45,462 nt of DNA from Candidatus Avimonas merdigallinarum (lineage in GTDB: Bacteria; Bacillota; Clostridia; Oscillospirales; Acutalibacteraceae): NCBI GenBank assembly GCA_904377855.1, contig CAJFGS010000025.1:1-45462 (forward strand), written 5' to 3'. Shown piece after piece: positions 33,048 through 42,821 of this stretch; position 1 is the first letter of the stretch, and every line of letters starts with the position of its first letter. The notes below the pieces were generated by a model, which searched no databases, was not told where the DNA came from, and was given only the letters and a program-made list of their open reading frames with translations. A program made the position numbers and the translations under genes.

Positions 33048-35633
33048 ATGGATTCCCAGAAGCCAAAAGAAACATCGGCCGGATACGATGTGGATGCCAT
33101 ATTGGAGGAAGCGCGGCGTATCAAGCAGGCCCGCCTGGGGCAACAGCAGAAGGGCGGACCAGCGGCTGTTTCACCGACAGTGTCGCCGGCGGAGCCTGGC
33201 GTCACCCTCCCTTCGGCCAAGTCTCAGCCCCAGGGGGAGGATATCCCGGAAGGGCCTGCGCCTTCGGCAGCAGCTTCCGCTTCCGGCAGGGCGGAGAAAC
33301 CGTCGCCGAAGCCGCTGCCGCCGGTAACGCAGCCGCCGAAGCCGGAGCGCCTGCCGGTGGCGCCGCGCCCTCCGCGCCCAACGCCGGTGAGAGCGACGTG
33401 GGGAGAGGAGAAGCCCACGCCGGCAGAAGAGCCGTCCGTTCCCCTATCGGCTGCGGCCGGTGTGCGGCCTGCCGCTCCCAAGGGCGCGGGGCCGGCCGGG
33501 GAACGCAGCGTTCCTCCTGCGGCAGAGCCGCTCGATGCCGGCAGCCCGCCGGAAGAGGACGTCAAGGTATATGTTCCCCACGCTTCGAACCGGCCGGAGG
33601 GGAAGGACGGTTCTCCGTCGCTGTCCAAAACCATTGTCCTCCATACCGCCAAAGGCGAGGAGGATCTCGAGCAGATCCAGCTGGAAAGCTTCCTGGATGA
33701 CGGACCGGAGGCGGAAGCAGAAAGCGGTACGGCGGAAAAGGCGGAGGAAGGGGGGCTTCCCCAGGAGGGCGAGGATTGGGAGGAGCGCCTTCAGGAGCAG
33801 CGCCGGAAAAAGGCGGAGAATTTTAAAATCCATTCTGCCTTCAAGCTTTCGGGGGAAGAGGAGGAGAACGATCCCTCTGAGGAGCCGGAGGTGTTTGAGG
33901 ACGAGGAACTGGAGGATTACAGCAGTTACGAGGAAACCGAGGCGGTCCGCAATGAATTGGATTACCGCCGCCGGATTGGCTGGCTGCAGCTGACCCTGAC
34001 GGGGGCGGTCGCGGCGGTATTGCTCGGCGTTTCGGTGCTCATGAACCTGTTTGAACTCCCGATTTTGAACGCCACGCTGCTGGTATCCCTGAACATATTT
34101 CTGCTGGGAGTGGCGGCGCTTATCAACCACCGCGCCGTGGGGGGCGGACTGGCAGGATTGTTCCGGGGGAAAGCCGACGCGGACAGCGCGGTGGGCGCTG
34201 CCGTCGTGGCGGTTCTGCTGCAGGCGGCGGCCCAGTTTCTGAGCCTGGACAATGTTGCCGCCGGGCAGTCGATCCTCCTGGCGCCGGTCGCCGCCCTGGG
34301 GTTGTTTTTGAGCGCGCTCGGGCGGCAGATGCTGATTCTGCGGATCAGCCGGAATTTCCAGTTTGTCTCTTACCACGGGGAGAAATACGCCGCGCGGATT
34401 GTGGAGGACAGCCGGGCCGCTGTGGAGATCGGGCGTTCCGCCGTAGCGCTGGGCGAGCCGGTGGTTTGTTATCTGGAGAAAACGGGATTCCTGACCAATT
34501 TCCTCCAGAATTCCTACGACGGGGACGCCGGGGATCGTCCCCTGCGGGTATATGTGCCGATTTCCCTGGCAGCGTCGCTGCTGCTGGGCGTTGTTTACGG
34601 CGTGTTCAGCCAATCGGCCACTCCATGGCTGAATGCCCTGACGGCGTTTGCCAGCGCCGTCTGCCTTTCCGCTCCGCTGGCGGCATTGTCCGCCACCAAT
34701 TTCCCCATGCTGCGGGCCGCGAAGCGGGCGCTGCGCCGCGGCGCCATGCTGGTAGGCTGGCGGGCGGCGGAAGAATTCGGCGGCGCGCATGCTCTGGCGG
34801 TGGACGCGCTGGATCTTTTCCCGAGTGAAAGCGTACTCCTGCACGGGATCAAAACATTCTCCGGCACCCGGATTGACGAGGCGATCCTGGATGCGGCGGC
34901 GGTGTCCATCGCGGCGGGAGGGCCTCTCTCCAGCGTGTTCCGCCGGGTAATCCAGGACAGGACCGACATCCTGCAGGAGGTGGACACCCTGGTTTATGAG
35001 CAGGATATGGGGATGTCCGGCTGGGTGGGAGGCCGCCGCGTGCTGATAGGCAACCGCCGTTTGCTGGAAAACCACGGCGTGGACGTGCCCTCCCGCGATT
35101 ATGAAACGCGCTATACCAAAGACCACCGGCAGCTGGTGTACCTGTCCACCGCCGGGGAGCTGTCCGCCATGTTCGTGGTCAGCTACCTGGGGGACGAGGG
35201 GATTGCCCAGGCGCTGGAAGCGCTCGAGAGCGCGGGCGTTACCCTGCTGGTGCGCACCTGCGATCCCAACGTAACGGAGGATATGATCTGCCGGGTGTTC
35301 GACCTCGATCCCTACTATGTGGAGGTCATGGGCGCCCCTGCCGGCCGCCGGTATGAACAGCTGACGGTGGAGGAAAAGGAGGAAAACGAGGCGGTAATGG
35401 CCTCCAACGGCCGCCTGGAAGGGATTGCCTATGCGCTGACCTACTGCCGCCGCCTGCGGGGCGCCTCCCGCCTGGCGGTTGCGCTCCAGATTATCGGGGG
35501 CGCGGTGGGCTTTGCGCTGAGCACGGTTCTGTTCCTGTATACCGGCTATTTCCTCCCGGCGCTGTTCCTGGCCGCTTATATGCTGCTCTGGCTGATTGTA
35601 TCGTGGGTTTTGCCCTGTATCCGCCGGGTTTAA
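33048..35633 (+). CDS. Pseudo-P1B-type ATPase: eight-helix membrane protein with degenerate catalytic motifs
   Basis: 861 residues. Residues 1-300 are disordered-looking, Pro/Ala-rich then strongly acidic, starting with DVDAILEEARRIKQAR. About eight membrane helices follow in a 4+2+2 layout (312-333, 343-361, 378-396, 407-427; 502-522, 527-547; 807-831, 836-855), as in P1B ATPases. Aligned without gaps to the CopA of this window, SAPLAALSAT (541-550) matches SCPCALGLAT and VDALDL (585-590) matches LDKTGT; the distance from the central Pro to Asp is 43 residues in both. TCD (737-739) replaces TGD, and the GDGxND segment is missing. The actuator loop is short and has no TGE. So it should not pump. 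Function unknown; probably a sensor, scaffold or regulator. No transposon signs. Confidence 0.8.
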   Translation: MDSQKPKETSAGYDVDAILEEARRIKQARLGQQQKGGPAAVSPTVSPAEPGVTLPSAKSQPQGEDIPEGPAPSAAASASGRAEKPSPKPLPPVTQPPKPERLPVAPRPPRPTPVRATWGEEKPTPAEEPSVPLSAAAGVRPAAPKGAGPAGERSVPPAAEPLDAGSPPEEDVKVYVPHASNRPEGKDGSPSLSKTIVLHTAKGEEDLEQIQLESFLDDGPEAEAESGTAEKAEEGGLPQEGEDWEERLQEQRRKKAENFKIHSAFKLSGEEEENDPSEEPEVFEDEELEDYSSYEETEAVRNELDYRRRIGWLQLTLTGAVAAVLLGVSVLMNLFELPILNATLLVSLNIFLLGVAALINHRAVGGGLAGLFRGKADADSAVGAAVVAVLLQAAAQFLSLDNVAAGQSILLAPVAALGLFLSALGRQMLILRISRNFQFVSYHGEKYAARIVEDSRAAVEIGRSAVALGEPVVCYLEKTGFLTNFLQNSYDGDAGDRPLRVYVPISLAASLLLGVVYGVFSQSATPWLNALTAFASAVCLSAPLAALSATNFPMLRAAKRALRRGAMLVGWRAAEEFGGAHALAVDALDLFPSESVLLHGIKTFSGTRIDEAILDAAAVSIAAGGPLSSVFRRVIQDRTDILQEVDTLVYEQDMGMSGWVGGRRVLIGNRRLLENHGVDVPSRDYETRYTKDHRQLVYLSTAGELSAMFVVSYLGDEGIAQALEALESAGVTLLVRTCDPNVTEDMICRVFDLDPYYVEVMGAPAGRRYEQLTVEEKEENEAVMASNGRLEGIAYALTYCRRLRGASRLAVALQIIGGAVGFALSTVLFLYTGYFLPALFLAAYMLLWLIVSWVLPCIRRV

Positions 35634-35670
35634 GGGCAGAAATAATAAATTATTATAGGAATTGCATAAA

Positions 35671-35709
35671 ATCACTCCGTATCGATTGGCATACGGGGTG
35701 ATTTTTTTT
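35671..35709 (+). terminator. Strong terminator
   Basis: ATCACTCCGTAT and ATACGGGGTGAT form a 12-bp stem with one T-G pair, followed by TTTTTTTT. Confidence 0.9.
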
Positions 35710-35892
35710 TGAAATTTCCATTTGCTAGTTGAAATGCAGCCGGAGATCGGATATACTTATCAAAGTAGTTCACAATTATTTTTTCTTTTTGTGGAATATT
35801 GCTTAATCTCGTCGAAACCTGGCCGGTTTCTCCCGGACAGGGGACACGGATTACCCAACTTGCCAGGCGGCCATATGAAAGGAGAGTTCACC

Positions 35893-37965
35893 TTGAAACA
35901 GTACAATGCCAAAAACATCCGCAACGTCGCTTTTGCTGGACATGCCGGCACGGGAAAAACCTCGCTGGCAGAGGCGATGCTGTTTTTGTCCGGGACAACC
36001 GATCGGCTGGGGAAAGTCGCGGACGGGACGACGGTGTGCGACTTCGACCCGGAGGAGATAAAGCGCGGCGCGTCGGTTTCCATGGCCCTGGCACCGCTGG
36101 AATGGAAAAATACCAAAATCAACATCTTGGATACCCCGGGGCTTTTTGATTTCTCGGGCGGGGTGAGCGAAGGGATGCGGGCCGCCGGCAGCGTGGTCAT
36201 CACGGTTTCGGGGAAGAGCGGGCTGGCGGTCGGCGCAGAAAAGGCGTTCAAGGCCGCGTCCAAAAAGGGGATTGCGAAAATTTTCTTTGTCAACGAGATG
36301 GATAATGAAAACGCCGATTTTTATAAGGTGTTTGAGGAACTGAAAACGGTATACGGCCCCATGATTTGCCCGCTGGTGGTCCCGATTGTGGAGGACAGGA
36401 AGATCCAGTGCTACGTCAACCTGCTGGAGTATAAAGCCTATACGTATAAGGATGGGAAAACGACCGAGGTGCCGATTCCGGACATGGGGCACCGGTTGGA
36501 CGGCCTGCGCACCGCGATGAACGAAGCGGTGGCAGAAACCAGCGAGGAACTGATGGAGAAATACTTCTCCGGCGAAGCCTTCACCCCCGACGAAATGATC
36601 CTGGGGCTGGCGTCCGGCGTGCGCAAGGGGGAGATCGCCCCGGTTTTCTGCGGTTCCGCCCTCACGCTGGAAGGGGTGGATCAGCTCATGAACGGGCTCA
36701 TCTGGCTCGCCCCCTACGCGGAATCGATGGCGGGGGAAACCGGCATCGACTTAAACGGGAACCCGGTGGAGCTGTCGGTAAACGATGATGCGCAGACCGC
36801 GGCGATCGTTTTTAAAACGGTGGTGGATCCCTTCGTCGGGAAGCTGCTGTATTTCAAGGTGGTCAGCGGCACCGTCAGGCCGGACACTATGCTGCTGAAT
36901 ACCCGCACCGGCGAGCAGGAAAAAATCGGGAAGGTCTTTACGGTGCGGGGGAAGAAGCAGGAGGAAGCCCCGTATATCTGCGCCGGCGACATCGGCGCAG
37001 TGGCGAAGCTGGCCTCCACCAACACGGGCGATACCCTCTGTTCCCCGGCCCGCCCGGTTATCCTGCCCGGCGTGGCGTTTGAGGAGCCCTGCCTTTCGAT
37101 GGCGGTGCACGCCAAAAATAAGGCGGATGAAGAGAAAATCTCCTTTGGACTGGCCCGCCTGATGGAAGAGGATCCCACCATCCGCTATACCCATAACCAC
37201 GAAACCCACGAACGGATCGTCTCCGGCCTGGGAGAGCAGCACCTGGATGTGGTGGTGTCAAAACTCAAGAGCAAATTCGGCGTGGAAGTAACGCTGGATG
37301 TGCCGAAGGTCGCCTACCGCGAAACCATCCGCAAAAAGGTGAAGGTACAGGGCCGCCATAAAAAGCAGTCGGGCGGCCACGGGCAGTTCGGCGACGTGTG
37401 GATTGAATTTGAACCCTGCGACAGCGAGGATATGGTGTTCGAAGAAACCGTGTTCGGCGGTTCGGTGCCGAAGAATTATTTCCCCGCGGTGGAAAAGGGC
37501 CTGCGCGAATCCATGAAGAAGGGCGTGCTGGCTGGGTTCCCGGTGGTGGGGGTAAAGGCTACGCTGACCGACGGATCGTACCACCCGGTCGATTCCTCCG
37601 AAATGGCGTTCAAGACGGCGGCTTCCCTGGCGTACAAGGCCGGCATCCCGCAGGCCGGGCCGGTCCTGCTGGAACCGATCGGCACCCTTCAGGCCTATGT
37701 GCCGAATGAGAACACCGGCGATATTATGGGCGATATCAATAAGCGCCGCGGCCGGGTACTGGGGATGACGCCGGACGAGGAAGACAATCTCACTTGCGTC
37801 GAGGCGGAGGTGCCGATGGCTGAGATGGGGGATTTTTCCACCCTGCTTCGCTCCATGACCCAAGGCCGCGGGTATTACCGCCTGGCCTTCGCCCGGTATG
37901 AGGAAGCGCCGGCCAACGTTGCGCAGAAGGTGATCGAGGAACATAAAGTAGAGGACGAAGAGTAA
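35893..37965 (+). CDS. EF-G-like translational GTPase
   Basis: 690 residues with the five-domain EF-G layout. G1 is GHAGTGKTSL, G3 is DTPGLFDF, G4 is VNEMD; domain II around 310-400, domain IV from about 475 (KQSGGHGQFGDVWIEFEP) and domain V with EPIGTLQAYVPNENTGDIMGDI. It belongs to the second EF-G branch of Clostridia, distinct from the canonical FusA: the His of DTPGH is replaced by Leu, and NKxD reads NExD. Role probably ribosome-associated, not proven. TTG 35893 is chosen because AAGGAG lies 8 bases upstream; an ATG at 35875 would place the Shine-Dalgarno inside the gene. Confidence 0.9.
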   Translation: MKQYNAKNIRNVAFAGHAGTGKTSLAEAMLFLSGTTDRLGKVADGTTVCDFDPEEIKRGASVSMALAPLEWKNTKINILDTPGLFDFSGGVSEGMRAAGSVVITVSGKSGLAVGAEKAFKAASKKGIAKIFFVNEMDNENADFYKVFEELKTVYGPMICPLVVPIVEDRKIQCYVNLLEYKAYTYKDGKTTEVPIPDMGHRLDGLRTAMNEAVAETSEELMEKYFSGEAFTPDEMILGLASGVRKGEIAPVFCGSALTLEGVDQLMNGLIWLAPYAESMAGETGIDLNGNPVELSVNDDAQTAAIVFKTVVDPFVGKLLYFKVVSGTVRPDTMLLNTRTGEQEKIGKVFTVRGKKQEEAPYICAGDIGAVAKLASTNTGDTLCSPARPVILPGVAFEEPCLSMAVHAKNKADEEKISFGLARLMEEDPTIRYTHNHETHERIVSGLGEQHLDVVVSKLKSKFGVEVTLDVPKVAYRETIRKKVKVQGRHKKQSGGHGQFGDVWIEFEPCDSEDMVFEETVFGGSVPKNYFPAVEKGLRESMKKGVLAGFPVVGVKATLTDGSYHPVDSSEMAFKTAASLAYKAGIPQAGPVLLEPIGTLQAYVPNENTGDIMGDINKRRGRVLGMTPDEEDNLTCVEAEVPMAEMGDFSTLLRSMTQGRGYYRLAFARYEEAPANVAQKVIEEHKVEDEE

Positions 37966-37988
37966 AAAGAAATAACAAAATATGGAGT

Positions 37989-38028
37989 ATAAAAGTCCCG
38001 GCACCATTTTTGGCGCCGGGACTTTTAT
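37989..38028 (+). terminator. Terminator after the EF-G-like gene
   Basis: TATAAAAGTCCCGGC and GCCGGGACTTTTATA are exact complements at 37988-38002 and 38014-38028. Confidence 0.85.
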
Positions 38029-38439
38029 ACCCAATTACGGGCTCAAGAAGCAATTCAGGAAGGCGAGCATCTCCAAGTCAACTTCGGCTTTCCGGTAGGC
38101 TAAGTAGGGCTTGGGTTGATGTGCTTTGAAAGTCGAAAAGAATAAGAAAATAGATTTTAATAGGACGGTTATATAGTGCGGAAATACAGGATTGCCTGTA
38201 TAAAAATAAGACGCTCCTGTTGCTTTTGTTATGGATGGCAGGTTAAATTTATCTGTTTTTTATAGAAATGTCTAGCGATTTGACTGGAAGATCGTATATA
38301 ATAGACGCGTCAGCAGACCTTTTATCGTTGGGGAAAGAATTTCTGTCAAGAAAAGCAGTCGTCATTCCCTGCATGAGAACAGCCGGACAAAACGCAAAGA
38401 GCATCAAAAGCATGAAATTCAATTTAAGGAGAAATAGGC
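38029..38439 (+). other. Leader region of the GH3 gene
   Basis: 411 bases without a gene I can support. It holds a small hairpin TACAGG/CCTGTA near 38185, an AT-rich block, and TATAAT at about 38296-38301 (GTATATAATAG) with no good -35 box. The transcript would have a leader of some 130 bases. I saw no known riboswitch and no clear cre site. AAGGAG 9 bases before the ATG is the ribosome binding site. Confidence 0.5.
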
Positions 38440-40558
38440 ATGATACGTCGGGATGTCATAGAAAAGTACAGAAAACAAGCCAGGGATCTGGTGGCGCAGA
38501 TGACGCTGGAAGAGAAGATCAGCCAGATGGTCAATAACGCGCCGGCGATCGAACGCCTGGGGATTAAAAGCTACAACTGGTGGAACGAGGCGCTCCACGG
38601 GGTGGCCCGGGCGGGCGTTGCCACGGTGTTTCCGCAGGCCATCGCAATGGCGGCGGCCTTTGATGCAGACATGGTCCGGGAAATTGGGGATATTGTATCC
38701 ACGGAAGGCCGGGCAAAGTTCAACGCCTCGCAGAAGAAGGGGGATCATGGCGCGTATAAGGGGCTGACCTATTGGGCCCCCAATGTGAATATTTTCCGGG
38801 ATCCCCGCTGGGGCCGCGGCCATGAAACCTATGGGGAGGATCCGTATCTGACCTCCCGGCTTGGCGTGGCGTATATTGAAGGCTTGCAGGGAGACGATGA
38901 GGAGCACCTGAAAACCGCCGCCTGTGCGAAGCATTACGTGGTACATAGCGGCCCCGAGGGATGCCGGCATGAATTTGACGCGCAGGTGGGGCCCAAGGAC
39001 TTTTATGAAACCTATCTGCCGGCTTTCCGCGCCTGTGTGCAGGAGGGGCAGGTGGAAACCGTGATGGGGGCGTACAACCGCGTCAACGGCGAACCGTGCT
39101 GCGGCAGCCGAAAGCTGATTCAGGAAGTCCTGCGGGACGGCATGGGCTTCGAAGGGCATTTTGTATCCGACTGTGGCGCCATCCGTGATATTTGGGAATC
39201 GCATAAGGCGGTGAAGACTCTGCCGGAGGCGGCTGCCCTCGCGCTGAAAAGCGGATGCGACCTCAATTGCGGCAGCGCGTATCAGTATTTGCTGGCGGCG
39301 GTGGAACAGGGGCTGGTGGCGGAAGCGGAGCTCGATCGTTCCCTGGAGCGGCTGTTCGTCACCCGGTACAAGCTTGGAATCGTCGGGGATGCCTCCAGCC
39401 CCTACGACGGGATTCCGTACAGCGCCAACAATACCAGGGAGCACCGGATTGCGGCGCTGCGGGCAGCGGAAAAGTGCATGACCCTGCTCAAAAACGACGG
39501 GCTGCTGCCGCTGAAAAAGGAGAATGTGAAGAAGGTGGCGGTCATTGGCCCCAACGCTGACAGCCGAGCCGCCCTGCAGGGGAATTACTACGGCACGGCC
39601 TCCCAGTACTATACCGTGCTGGACGGGGTACGGGAATACCTGGGCGAGGACGCCGAAACGCTGTACGCCTTGGGATGCCATCTTTTCCGCAGCCAGGTCG
39701 AGTCCTGCGCCGAGTATGACGATCGCTGGGCGGAGGCGCTGAGCGTGGCGGAAGAAGCGGATTTGGTGATCCTGTGCGTCGGGCTGGACGCTACGGTCGA
39801 AGGGGAGCAGGGGGACGCTTTTAACGGCGACGAAAGCGGCGACAAGCTGGATCTCGAGCTGCCTGGCCTGCAGAACCGGCTGATGGAACGGATTTTGGCC
39901 TGCGGCAAGCCGGTGGTGGTGGTCAACCTCAGCGGGAGTGCGATGAACCTGACGCTGGCCCAGGAAAAGGCGAACGCGGTGGTGCAGGCATGGTATCCCG
40001 GCGCAATGGGCGGCCTGGCGGTGGCGCGGCTTCTGTTTGGGGGATACAGCCCGGCGGGCCGGCTGCCGGTGACCTTCTACCGCTCGGCGAAGGACCTGCC
40101 GGCGTTCGACGATTATTCCATGGAGGGGCGCACCTACCGCTATTTCGACGGGCCGGTGCTGTATCCGTTTGGATACGGGCTGTCCTATACGTCGTTTGCC
40201 TACGGCGCCCCCCAGCTGGAGAAAGCATCGATCACGGCGGGTGAGGAACTGGTCTGCCGGGTGGAGGTAACCAATACCGGCTCTATGGACGGTGAAGAAG
40301 TGGTGCAGCTGTACCTGCGGGACGACGAAACCAGCGTGCGCGCCCCCCGCCACCAGCTCAAGGGCTTCCGCCGGATCTTCCTGCGGAAAGGGGAAACCCA
40401 GACGGTGTCCTTCACCCTCCGGCCGGAGGACATGGAGCTGGTGCTGGAGGACGGGTGCTCGGTGCTGGAGCCGGGAAGCTTCACCGTGTTCGTCGGCGGC
40501 GGGCAGCCGGGGGGCGGACGCGGCCGGCGCTTCCTTCACCCTTTGCACGCGCAGCTGA
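38440..40558 (+). CDS. GH3 family glycoside hydrolase (beta-glucosidase/xylosidase type), frameshifted near the 3' end
   Basis: Cytoplasmic GH3 enzyme without signal peptide. The first domain has YNWWNEALHGVARAG, GLTYWAPNVNIFRDPRWGRG, ETYGEDPYL, KHYVVHSGPEG and the nucleophile Asp in GHFVSDCGAI; the second domain has VVVVNLSGSAM and GGYSPAGRLPVTF; a fibronectin-III-like domain ends the protein (VTNTGSMDGEEVVQLYL). Up to VFVGGGQPGG the sequence is normal. Beyond the G6 tract at 40508-40513 the open frame continues with nonsense to 41073, antisense to the pseudouridine synthase gene. With one G fewer the protein would end after SFTLCTRS at 40558, about 705 residues, the usual length. Start ATG 38440 is well supported. 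Confidence 0.88.
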
Positions 40559-40656
40559 ATGGCCTGGATGCGCGAAACTACACTTTTTCGGCCATAACCG
40601 GCAAGCGGTTTTTTACGGCTGCTTTCACTTTTTTCAGACGTTTTCCGTATACAGCA

Positions 40657-40700
40657 ACACCTCCGGATACAGGGCAGAATCTGTATCCGGAGGTGCCTTT
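40657..40700 (+). terminator. Terminator between the GH3 and pseudouridine synthase genes
   Basis: CACCTCCGGATACAG (40658-40672) and CTGTATCCGGAGGTG (40681-40695) are exact complements, followed by CCTTTT. Confidence 0.85.
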
Positions 40701-41695
40701 TATTTTCGCTCGCGTTCAATGCCTTTCCAGAAGGCGGGGACAAACCAGACGTCTTCCAAGGCAAATTCCTTGCCCTGAAGGTAATCCAGCAGGGCGTCCT
40801 CGTCGGAGCGGGGGGCTGCCGGCGGCCGAAAATCAAAGATCAGCCGGTAGGAGCAAAGGGCCTGTTTGTCGTAACCGGTCCCTTTGTTCAGGGCGTTGGT
40901 CCCGTATTTCCCGTCGCCCAGCAGCGGGTGGCCGATGGAAGCCAAATGCGCGCGGATCTGGTGGGTCCGCCCGGTCATCAGCTCGATTTCCAAGAGCGAA
41001 AACCCGTTTTTTTCACCCAGGACGCGGTACCGGGTGCGGATGGAACGCGTGCCGGCCGATGCGCTCCGGCTGACAAATACCCGGTTCCGGCTTTCGTCCT
41101 TTTCCAGATACCCTTCCAGCGTGGCTTCTTTCTCCTCCATTATCCCATGGACGATGCAAAGGTAAAATTTACGGATTTCCCGCGCCCGGAGCTTTTCGTT
41201 CAAAATCCGCAGGGCCGCGGCGTTTTTGGCGGCGATCACGATGCCGCAGGTGTTGCGGTCAATCCGGTTGACCAGCGCCGGGGCAAAGCTGTTTTCCCGG
41301 GTGGGATCGTATTCTCCCTTCTCATAGAGGTACCGCTGGACGCGCGAAATCAGGGTATCCCGGTATTCCTTGTCGTCCGGGTGGACCAGCAGCCCGACCT
41401 TTTTATTCAGCAAAAGGATGTTTTCGTCCTCATAAACGATATCCAGCTTCCGGGAAGCGCTCAGAAAGTCGTAAGCGGCGGGTTCCTCCGTCAGGAATTC
41501 ATCCTTTACATACAAGGTCACGATATCCCCCTCCGCCAGGCGGGAGGAAATCTGGCAGCGCTTTCCGTTGAGCTTGATATCCTTGGTGCGGATGCATTTA
41601 TACATCATGGAAACCGGCAGGTTCCCGAATTTTTTGGTCAGGAATTTATCCAGCCGCTGCCCGGCGTCATTCGCCTGGATGGTGATGGATTTCAT
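40700..41695 (-). CDS. RluA-family pseudouridine synthase (RluC/RluD-like)
   Basis: 331 residues from ATG 41695, with GGAGG 6 bases upstream. An N-terminal S4-like RNA-binding domain (GQRLDKFLTKKF, KLNGKR) is followed by the synthase fold: LLVHPDD, NRIDRNTCGIVIAAKN with the catalytic Asp, and ELMTGRTHQIRAHLASIGHPLLGDGKYG. The catalytic block reads NRIDRNTCG, where HRLDRxTSG is usual. The rRNA or tRNA target cannot be told from the sequence. It converges with the GH3 gene and diverges from the RadC gene. Confidence 0.92.
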   Translation of the reverse strand: MKSITIQANDAGQRLDKFLTKKFGNLPVSMMYKCIRTKDIKLNGKRCQISSRLAEGDIVTLYVKDEFLTEEPAAYDFLSASRKLDIVYEDENILLLNKKVGLLVHPDDKEYRDTLISRVQRYLYEKGEYDPTRENSFAPALVNRIDRNTCGIVIAAKNAAALRILNEKLRAREIRKFYLCIVHGIMEEKEATLEGYLEKDESRNRVFVSRSASAGTRSIRTRYRVLGEKNGFSLLEIELMTGRTHQIRAHLASIGHPLLGDGKYGTNALNKGTGYDKQALCSYRLIFDFRPPAAPRSDEDALLDYLQGKEFALEDVWFVPAFWKGIERERK

Positions 41696-41784
41696 AAAAT
41701 TCCTCCCGACTTTTGCAATTCTATCCGTGATAACCAGAGACGGTGAAAGTTCACGACAAAAACAGTATAGCATATCCCGCCGGC

Positions 41785-41814
41785 TTTTCAAAACGGTATT
41801 TTTTATGGTATAAT
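41785..41814 (+). promoter_or_regulatory. Promoter of the RadC-family gene
   Basis: TTTTCA-like -35 at 41785-41790 and an extended -10 TGGTATAAT with TATAAT at 41809-41814. Confidence 0.6.
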
Positions 41815-41865
41815 CAAAAGGAAAATTTTCCCGTTTTCTTATTCCGCAGGGAGGGGGGACGCTTT

Positions 41866-42639
41866 ATGGATAAGGAGCAGAACAAACCGGCCGGCAATAT
41901 CCATGAAGGGCATCGCGAACGGCTGAAACAGCGCTTCCTGCGGGAAGGGCTCCGCGGATTTGAAGAACATCAGATGCTGGAAATGCTGCTGTTTTTCGGG
42001 ATCCCGCGCCGGGATACCAACGAAATCGCCCACGCGCTTTTGGAACGGTTCGGGAACCTGCCCGGAGTGCTGAAGGCCCCGTATGAGGAGCTGACAAAGG
42101 TCAAGGGGATCACCGCGAATGCGGCGGTGCTCATTCGGCTGAGCGGCGCCCTCATCCGGGAATATTACGATCGGGACCTGCCCAAGGATATGATCCTGGA
42201 TTCTCCGGAAAAGATCGGGGAATTTATCCTTCCGAAGTTTTTCGGGGAACGGAATGAGCGCGTGCTGGTCGTCTGCATGGATAACAAATGCAAGGTGCTC
42301 AGCAGCGCTTTTGTGGCGGAGGGGAGCGTCAACGCGACCGAAATCAGCGTTCGCCGGATACTGGAACAGGCAATTTCCAGCCATGCCACCGCGGTCGTGC
42401 TGGCGCATAACCATCCCAACGGGTTCGCCCTTCCCAGCACGGAAGATCAGGAAAGTACGCAGATGATTGCCCAGGTGTTGTCTGTGGCCGGGATTCAATT
42501 GGTGGATCATTTGGTAGTTGCGGAAAACGATTTTGTTTCGATGCGGAGCACGCCGATGCTGGCCGGGCTTTTCCGGACGCAGGGCCATGCCGGCTCCCGC
42601 AGGAGATCCGCCTCCAGCAGTCCAATCGACGATCTATAA
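41866..42639 (+). CDS. radC: RadC family protein (JAB/MPN domain)
   Basis: 257 residues from ATG 41866, with GAGGGGGG upstream. The N-terminal helix-hairpin-helix region (LEMLLFFGIPRRDTNEIAHA, LTKVKGITANAA) is followed by a JAB metal-binding domain with AHNHPNGFALPSTED (His-x-His...Asp) and DHLVVAEN. The biochemical role of RadC is unsettled; it was named for DNA repair but is often linked with recombination or competence. The C-terminal Ser/Arg-rich tail is not part of the family core. Confidence 0.93.
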   Translation: MDKEQNKPAGNIHEGHRERLKQRFLREGLRGFEEHQMLEMLLFFGIPRRDTNEIAHALLERFGNLPGVLKAPYEELTKVKGITANAAVLIRLSGALIREYYDRDLPKDMILDSPEKIGEFILPKFFGERNERVLVVCMDNKCKVLSSAFVAEGSVNATEISVRRILEQAISSHATAVVLAHNHPNGFALPSTEDQESTQMIAQVLSVAGIQLVDHLVVAENDFVSMRSTPMLAGLFRTQGHAGSRRRSASSSPIDDL

Positions 42640-42782
42640 AAGAGGGATAGGCAGCCCGCTTATGATACAGGCTTCCGTTTCCTCCAGGCCGCCGGCATCC
42701 CCGCTTGTGCCGCGGCCCCTCGGGCTGCTGTGTGGCAGTCCGGCGTTCCCATATCATGGAAGAAGTTCTGATAACACAAATT

Positions 42783-42815
42783 GCGGCCGGCAATCCGTAC
42801 GGATTGCCGGCCGTT
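42783..42815. repeat. GC-rich inverted repeat next to tRNA-Cys
   Basis: CGGCCGGCAATCC and GGATTGCCGGCCG pair as a long near-perfect palindrome around GTAC. It follows the tRNA-Cys 3' end on the minus strand and probably works as its terminator, though the T-run there is only moderate. Confidence 0.7.
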
Positions 42816-42821
42816 TCCCAT

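Noticed and set aside
30404-35675. Very long minus-strand open frames opposite rlmB and the pseudo-ATPase gene
   Set aside because: They mirror high-GC codon bias of the plus-strand genes, with His/Arg/Gln-rich composition and no motifs.
38029-38439. Possible riboswitch in the long leader of the GH3 gene
   Set aside because: No known aptamer pattern and no terminator or Shine-Dalgarno-sequestering stem found by eye.
40560-41073. C-terminal extension of the GH3 enzyme as an added domain
   Set aside because: It is Arg-rich, passes through a perfect terminator hairpin and lies antisense to a well-conserved gene.
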